Source: Lachnospiraceae bacterium UBA3643 (GTDB taxonomy: Bacteria > Bacillota > Clostridia > Lachnospirales > Lachnospiraceae). Taken from it: a stretch of DNA of 9,178 nt. Positions within the stretch are counted from its first letter, which is position 1. Each line of letters opens with the position of its first letter. The stretch lies in the NCBI GenBank assembly GCA_002373855.1, contig DFKO01000221.1:4400-13577 (forward strand), given 5' to 3'. The position numbers were made by a program, and so were the translations under genes. The notes below the pieces were generated by a model that was not told the DNA's origin, made no database searches, and saw nothing but the letters and a program-made list of their open reading frames with translations. Positions 6,361 to 9,178 of this stretch are shown one piece after another.

Positions 6361-6651
6361 ATGGATGTAATAATTTATATTATTGTATTCCTTGTGGTTA
6401 TGAATATCATCGGATTTGCGTCTATGGGGATTGACAAGTACAAGTCGGTTCACAGGCAGTGGCGTATACCGGAGAGGACACTTTTTGTCATCGCCATTTT
6501 CGGAGGGAGTCTCGGCTCCACGATAGGTATGTATGTGTTTCACCATAAGACAAAACACTGGTATTTTTCATACGGCATGCCGACCATACTGCTGATCCAG
6601 ATCCTCCTGGCAGCATTTCTGATAGGCTCGGGAAACATCAAAATAATGTAA
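6361..6651 (+). CDS. DUF1294 small membrane protein
   Basis: This 96-residue protein has three hydrophobic segments, at about residues 4-21, 40-60 and 72-90. Between them are the typical DUF1294 blocks: MGIDKYKS (22-29), WRIPERTL (34-41), GGSLGSTIGM (48-57) and HHKTKHWYF (61-69). The family is widespread and has no settled function. The gene starts 3 nt after ridA, and its ribosome binding site GGAG (6351-6354) lies inside the last codons of ridA, which points to tight co-expression. A hairpin follows 34 nt after the stop. Confidence 0.92.
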   Translation: MDVIIYIIVFLVVMNIIGFASMGIDKYKSVHRQWRIPERTLFVIAIFGGSLGSTIGMYVFHHKTKHWYFSYGMPTILLIQILLAAFLIGSGNIKIM

Positions 6652-6663
6652 TGCCATAGTGTT

Positions 6664-6691
6664 TTCAAATACGCAAAATATGTGTTAAAAT
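6664..6691 (+). promoter_or_regulatory. Candidate promoter for GNAT-argJ-argB
   Basis: TTCAAA (6664-6669) and TAAAAT (6686-6691) are 16 nt apart, and the -10 is preceded by TGT as an extended -10, the same form seen at azlC. The predicted RNA start at about 6698 lies inside the left arm of the hairpin at 6686-6733. I found no convincing ArgR-type box (paired TGAAT/ATTCA) in 6652-6755. The match is moderate. Confidence 0.4.
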
Positions 6692-6733
6692 AATAAAGTA
6701 TGTCCTGATATCGGGAAATACTTTATTATTTTA
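6686..6733 (+). terminator. A/T-rich terminator hairpin after the DUF1294 gene
   Basis: Positions 6686-6701 and 6718-6733 form a perfect 16-bp inverted repeat (TAAAATAATAAAGTAT and its complement), with a further TCC/GGA helix (6703-6705 with 6714-6716) inside the loop. The right arm runs into a T-rich tract (TTATTTTATTTTAT). The stem is A/T-rich and long rather than GC-rich, so strength as an intrinsic terminator is uncertain, but position and symmetry fit the end of the sfsA-ridA-DUF1294 transcript. Its left arm overlaps a candidate promoter. Confidence 0.65.
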
Positions 6734-6755
6734 TTTTATGATTACGGAGTTTTGA

Positions 6756-7226
6756 ATGGAAGGCGTTGAAATTCGCGAAATGCGACCTGAAGATTATGAA
6801 GGAGTGTATGCTCTCTGGATGACCATTCAGGGTTTTGGTATCAGGAGCGTGGATGACTCAAGGGAAGGCGTTACGAGGTTTCTTAAGCGCAATCCTACGA
6901 CCAGTGTGGTGGCACTCCTCGGAGATAAAGTCATAGGAGGCATACTCTGTGGTCATGACGGCAGAAGAGGATGCCTTTATCATGTATGCGTGGCAAAGGA
7001 ATACAGGAGACAGGGCATAGGCAAAGCCATGGTTGTGAGAGCCATGAACGCATTAAAGAGTGAGCATATAAACAAGGTCTCCCTGATTGCATTTACAAAG
7101 AATGATATAGGCAACGCATTCTGGAAATGTATGGGATGGACGAGACGTCTGGACCTTAATTATTATGATTTCACATTAAACGAAGAGAATATTACTACAT
7201 TTATTCAGGAAGCACCTGAGGTGTAG
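6756..7226 (+). CDS. GNAT family N-acetyltransferase next to argJ
   Basis: This 156-residue protein has the GCN5-related acetyltransferase fold. It opens with IREMRPEDYEGVYALW (residues 6-21), typical of the first strand and helix. The beta4 region VVALLGDKVIGGILCGHDG (51-69) precedes the acetyl-CoA pyrophosphate loop RRQGIGKAMV (84-93), matching the R/Q-x-x-G-x-G/A rule. The end of the fold is KNDIGNAFWKCMGWTRR (115-131), where 'A-x-x-F-W-x-x-x-G-W' is the usual alpha4/beta7 element. The substrate is not set by these motifs. The GHDGRRGCLYHVCV part resembles YpeA-type GNATs. GGAG (6746-6749) is 6 nt before the ATG. The stop is only 14 nt before argJ, so the two probably share a transcript, which hints at a role in arginine or acetyl-amino acid metabolism, such as making N-acetylglutamate; this is inference. 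Confidence 0.9.
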   Translation: MEGVEIREMRPEDYEGVYALWMTIQGFGIRSVDDSREGVTRFLKRNPTTSVVALLGDKVIGGILCGHDGRRGCLYHVCVAKEYRRQGIGKAMVVRAMNALKSEHINKVSLIAFTKNDIGNAFWKCMGWTRRLDLNYYDFTLNEENITTFIQEAPEV

Positions 7227-7240
7227 ACAAGGAGAGATAA

Positions 7241-8473
7241 ATGAGCAGCATTAAAGTGGTAGAGGGCGGAGTAACCGTCCCAAAAGGATTTTACGCATCG
7301 TCTGTTTCGGCGCAGATCAAATACAAAAACCGTGAGGATATGGCACTTGTCTATTCGGAAGAAAAGTGTGTGAGTGCCGGTGTATATACATCAAACGTAG
7401 TCAAGGCAGCTCCCGTTATCTGGGACAAAAATATAACTGACACAGATACAAAAGTAAGGGCTGTTGTGATCAATTCAGGTATAGCAAATGCATGTACCGG
7501 TGAAAAAGGTCTTGAGATATGTAAAAAGACAGGTGAGGCAGTGGCAGGTATCACAGGTGATACTCCTGAGAGTGTCCTGGTGGCATCGACAGGTGTGATC
7601 GGTATGCAGATTCCCGTAGACAGGATCACAGAGGGCGCTGTAAAGCTCGTGGAGACAAAGGATTCATCAGCGGCTGCCGGTACCAGAGCGTCAAAAGCGA
7701 TCATGACTACAGATACAGTCAACAAAGAAATCGCAACGGAGTTTACCGTAGGAGGAAAGACTGCTCACATGGGCGCCATGACAAAGGGAGCCGGAATGAT
7801 CCACCCCAATATGTGTACCATGCTCTGCTTTGTCACAACAGATGCGGCTATAGACAAAAAGCTTATGCAGGAAGCACTCTCAGAGACGGTTAAGGACACT
7901 TTTAATATGATCTCCGTGGACGGAGATACATCGACAAATGACACTCTTGTGATCCTCTCAAACGGTCTTGCAGGCAATGATATCATCACTGAAAAGAATG
8001 ATGATTATAATACGTTTAAAGAAAATCTTTTCTATATATGCCGTGATCTGGCCATGCGTATGGCAGGAGACGGAGAGGGAGCAACGGCTCTCTTTGAGGC
8101 ACAGGTAAAAAATGCAAAGACTAAAGAAGACGCAAAGCTTATGGCGAGATCTGTCGTGAGCTCGAGCCTCTCAAAGGCAGCAATCTTCGGACATGATGCA
8201 AACTTTGGCAGATTCCTCTGCGCCATGGGTTATTCCGGAGCAGACTTTGATCAGAATGATGTCGAACTGACATTTGTAAGTGACAGAGGTCAGATGAAAG
8301 TATTTGATCACGGAGAACCCCTTGCCCTTGATGAAGAGAAAGCAACAGATATCCTCTCATCAAAGAAGGTAACCATCCTCATAAACATGAATGAAGGCTC
8401 TGAGGAAGCTACCGCATGGGGATGCGATTTAAGCTACGATTATGTAAAGATAAATGCGGATTACCGCTCATAA
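7241..8473 (+). CDS. argJ: ArgJ, glutamate/ornithine N-acetyltransferase
   Basis: ArgJ transfers the acetyl group from N2-acetylornithine to glutamate, recycling it in the cyclic arginine pathway; some members also use acetyl-CoA to make N-acetylglutamate. The 410 residues match the family length. Visible motifs are [12 protein letters not shown] (76-87), VASTGVIG (114-121) with the oxyanion-hole Thr-Gly, [16 protein letters not shown] (180-195), DGDTSTNDT (228-236), GEGATALFE (278-286), DANFGR (319-324) and the conserved C-terminus [15 protein letters not shown]. The precursor normally cleaves itself before the nucleophilic Thr, here Thr193, into alpha and beta chains; the residue before it is Cys192, where Ala is most common. 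AAGGAG (7229-7234) lies 6 nt before the ATG. argB follows 28 nt after the stop, while argC, often upstream of argJ, is not in the window. Whether it is mono- or bifunctional cannot be decided from motifs. Confidence 0.97.
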   Translation: MSSIKVVEGGVTVPKGFYASSVSAQIKYKNREDMALVYSEEKCVSAGVYTSNVVKAAPVIWDKNITDTDTKVRAVVINSGIANACTGEKGLEICKKTGEAVAGITGDTPESVLVASTGVIGMQIPVDRITEGAVKLVETKDSSAAAGTRASKAIMTTDTVNKEIATEFTVGGKTAHMGAMTKGAGMIHPNMCTMLCFVTTDAAIDKKLMQEALSETVKDTFNMISVDGDTSTNDTLVILSNGLAGNDIITEKNDDYNTFKENLFYICRDLAMRMAGDGEGATALFEAQVKNAKTKEDAKLMARSVVSSSLSKAAIFGHDANFGRFLCAMGYSGADFDQNDVELTFVSDRGQMKVFDHGEPLALDEEKATDILSSKKVTILINMNEGSEEATAWGCDLSYDYVKINADYRS

Positions 8474-8501
8474 TATAAAGCATTATACGGGAGAAATGAA
8501 A

Positions 8502-9178
8502 ATGACAAACGAAGAGATGGAAAAACTACAGGCAAAAGCAAATGTCCTCATTGAAGCTTTACCATATATTCAGAGATTTAACAGAAAAATAATAGTTGTA
8601 AAGTATGGCGGAAGTGCCATGGCAGATCCTGAACTTCAGAGAAACGTCATTAAAGATGTAACACTGCTTAAACTGGTTGGGTTTAAACCGATCATCGTAC
8701 ACGGCGGCGGCAAGGAAATCTCAAGCTGGGTAAAGAAAGTAGGCAAGGAATCAACCTTTATAAACGGACTGCGTGTGACTGATGCGGAGACCATGGAAAT
8801 AGCAGAGATGGTTCTTAACAAGGTTAATAAGAGACTTGTGACTATGGTTCAGGAGCTTGGTGTAAAGGCTGTGGGAATCAGTGGCAAGGACGGCGGCTTG
8901 TTAAAGGTTGACAAGAAATATTCGGATGGCCAGGATATTGGATTTGTCGGAGATATCAGAGAGGTTGATTCAAAGATATTATATGATCTCCTTGAGAATG
9001 ATTTCCTCCCTATCGTGGCACCCATAGGTCTTGATGATAATTATGATACATACAATATCAATGCAGACAATGCTGCATGTGCGATCGCAAAAGCGGTAGG
9101 GGCTGACAAGCTTGTATTCCTGACTGATATCGAGGGACTCTACAGAGACATCAATGACAAATCAAGCTTTATATCGAG
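8502..9178 (+). CDS. argB: ArgB, acetylglutamate kinase, 3' end beyond the window
   Basis: ArgB phosphorylates N-acetylglutamate with ATP, the second step of arginine synthesis. The first 225 residues of a protein of usually about 295-300 are visible, and the frame is open to the window end. Motifs of the amino acid kinase family are KYGGSAM (34-40) with phosphate-binding Lys34, VHGGGKEIS (66-74), GLRVTD (89-94) with substrate-binding Arg91, [10 protein letters not shown] (124-133), YNINADNAA (184-192) with Asn185 and Asp189, and [10 protein letters not shown] (205-214). About 30 residues precede the first motif as an N-terminal helix ([20 protein letters not shown]), a feature of hexameric, arginine-inhibited enzymes and absent from the shorter E. 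coli type. GGGAG (8489-8493) is 8 nt before ATG 8502; an in-frame ATG at 8496 is too close to it. Confidence 0.97.
   Translation, partial: MTNEEMEKLQAKANVLIEALPYIQRFNRKIIVVKYGGSAMADPELQRNVIKDVTLLKLVGFKPIIVHGGGKEISSWVKKVGKESTFINGLRVTDAETMEIAEMVLNKVNKRLVTMVQELGVKAVGISGKDGGLLKVDKKYSDGQDIGFVGDIREVDSKILYDLLENDFLPIVAPIGLDDNYDTYNINADNAACAIAKAVGADKLVFLTDIEGLYRDINDKSSFIS

Noticed and set aside
6064..6558. A 164-codon minus-strand open frame across ridA and the DUF1294 gene
   Set aside because: It lies opposite two clearly recognised families, has no ribosome binding site, and its translation has no domain pattern.
6652..6755. An ArgR-type operator before the GNAT-argJ-argB genes
   Set aside because: I searched for paired TGAAT/ATTCA half-sites; only isolated TGAA and TTC pieces near 6753-6775 were found, mostly inside the coding start.
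1..9178. CRISPR arrays, insertion sequences, tRNA/rRNA genes or a defence/toxin system
   Set aside because: No regularly spaced repeats, transposase-like frames, terminal inverted repeats, cloverleaf sequences or toxin-antitoxin-like pairs were seen by reading both strands; the genes are housekeeping families.

Overview
The window looks like a chromosomal core segment of an anaerobic Firmicute of the Clostridia, most likely a Lachnospiraceae-type organism (Butyrivibrio, Roseburia or a relative). This is an inference from the moderate GC content, the strong AGGAGG-type ribosome binding sites, the SpoVB/MurJ-type flippase, the hexameric-type ArgB with an N-terminal helix, and the ArgJ-based arginine pathway. 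I see no insertion sequence, prophage, CRISPR array, rRNA or tRNA. Gene density is high and intergenic gaps are short.

Layout. (1) Positions 1-1198, plus strand: the 3' part of a membrane-anchored coiled-coil/TPR protein, then a small single-pass membrane protein with a lipocalin-like exported domain. (2) A long, nearly symmetric hairpin at 1211-1274 lies between convergent genes and can serve as terminator for both strands. (3) Positions 1285-2339, minus strand: azlD and azlC, a translationally coupled two-gene operon for a branched-chain amino acid exporter. (4) A 92-nt divergent promoter region. (5) Positions 2432-9178, all plus strand: a 74-aa protein whose start resembles the CheY-binding N-terminus of FliM, a MurJ/SpoVB-like flippase, a HAD phosphatase, sfsA, a small unknown protein, ridA, a DUF1294 membrane protein, a hairpin, then a GNAT acetyltransferase, argJ and the 5' part of argB.

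How the genes work together. AzlCD exports branched-chain amino acids. RidA clears reactive enamine/imine intermediates, including those made by threonine dehydratase at the entry to isoleucine synthesis, but the two loci are separate here. ArgJ and ArgB form the cyclic acetyl-recycling arm of arginine synthesis: ArgJ moves the acetyl group from N-acetylornithine to glutamate, and ArgB phosphorylates the N-acetylglutamate. ArgB has the N-terminal helix typical of arginine-feedback-sensitive enzymes. The GNAT gene 14 nt before argJ sits where argC often lies and may be part of the same transcript. The flippase probably serves cell-wall or polysaccharide lipid-linked precursor export.

I did not find a clearly new multi-gene system. 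The observations most worth a second look are the stand-alone FliM-N-like protein, the hairpins placed directly before the flippase start and before the GNAT-argJ-argB genes, and the GNAT gene coupled to the arginine genes.
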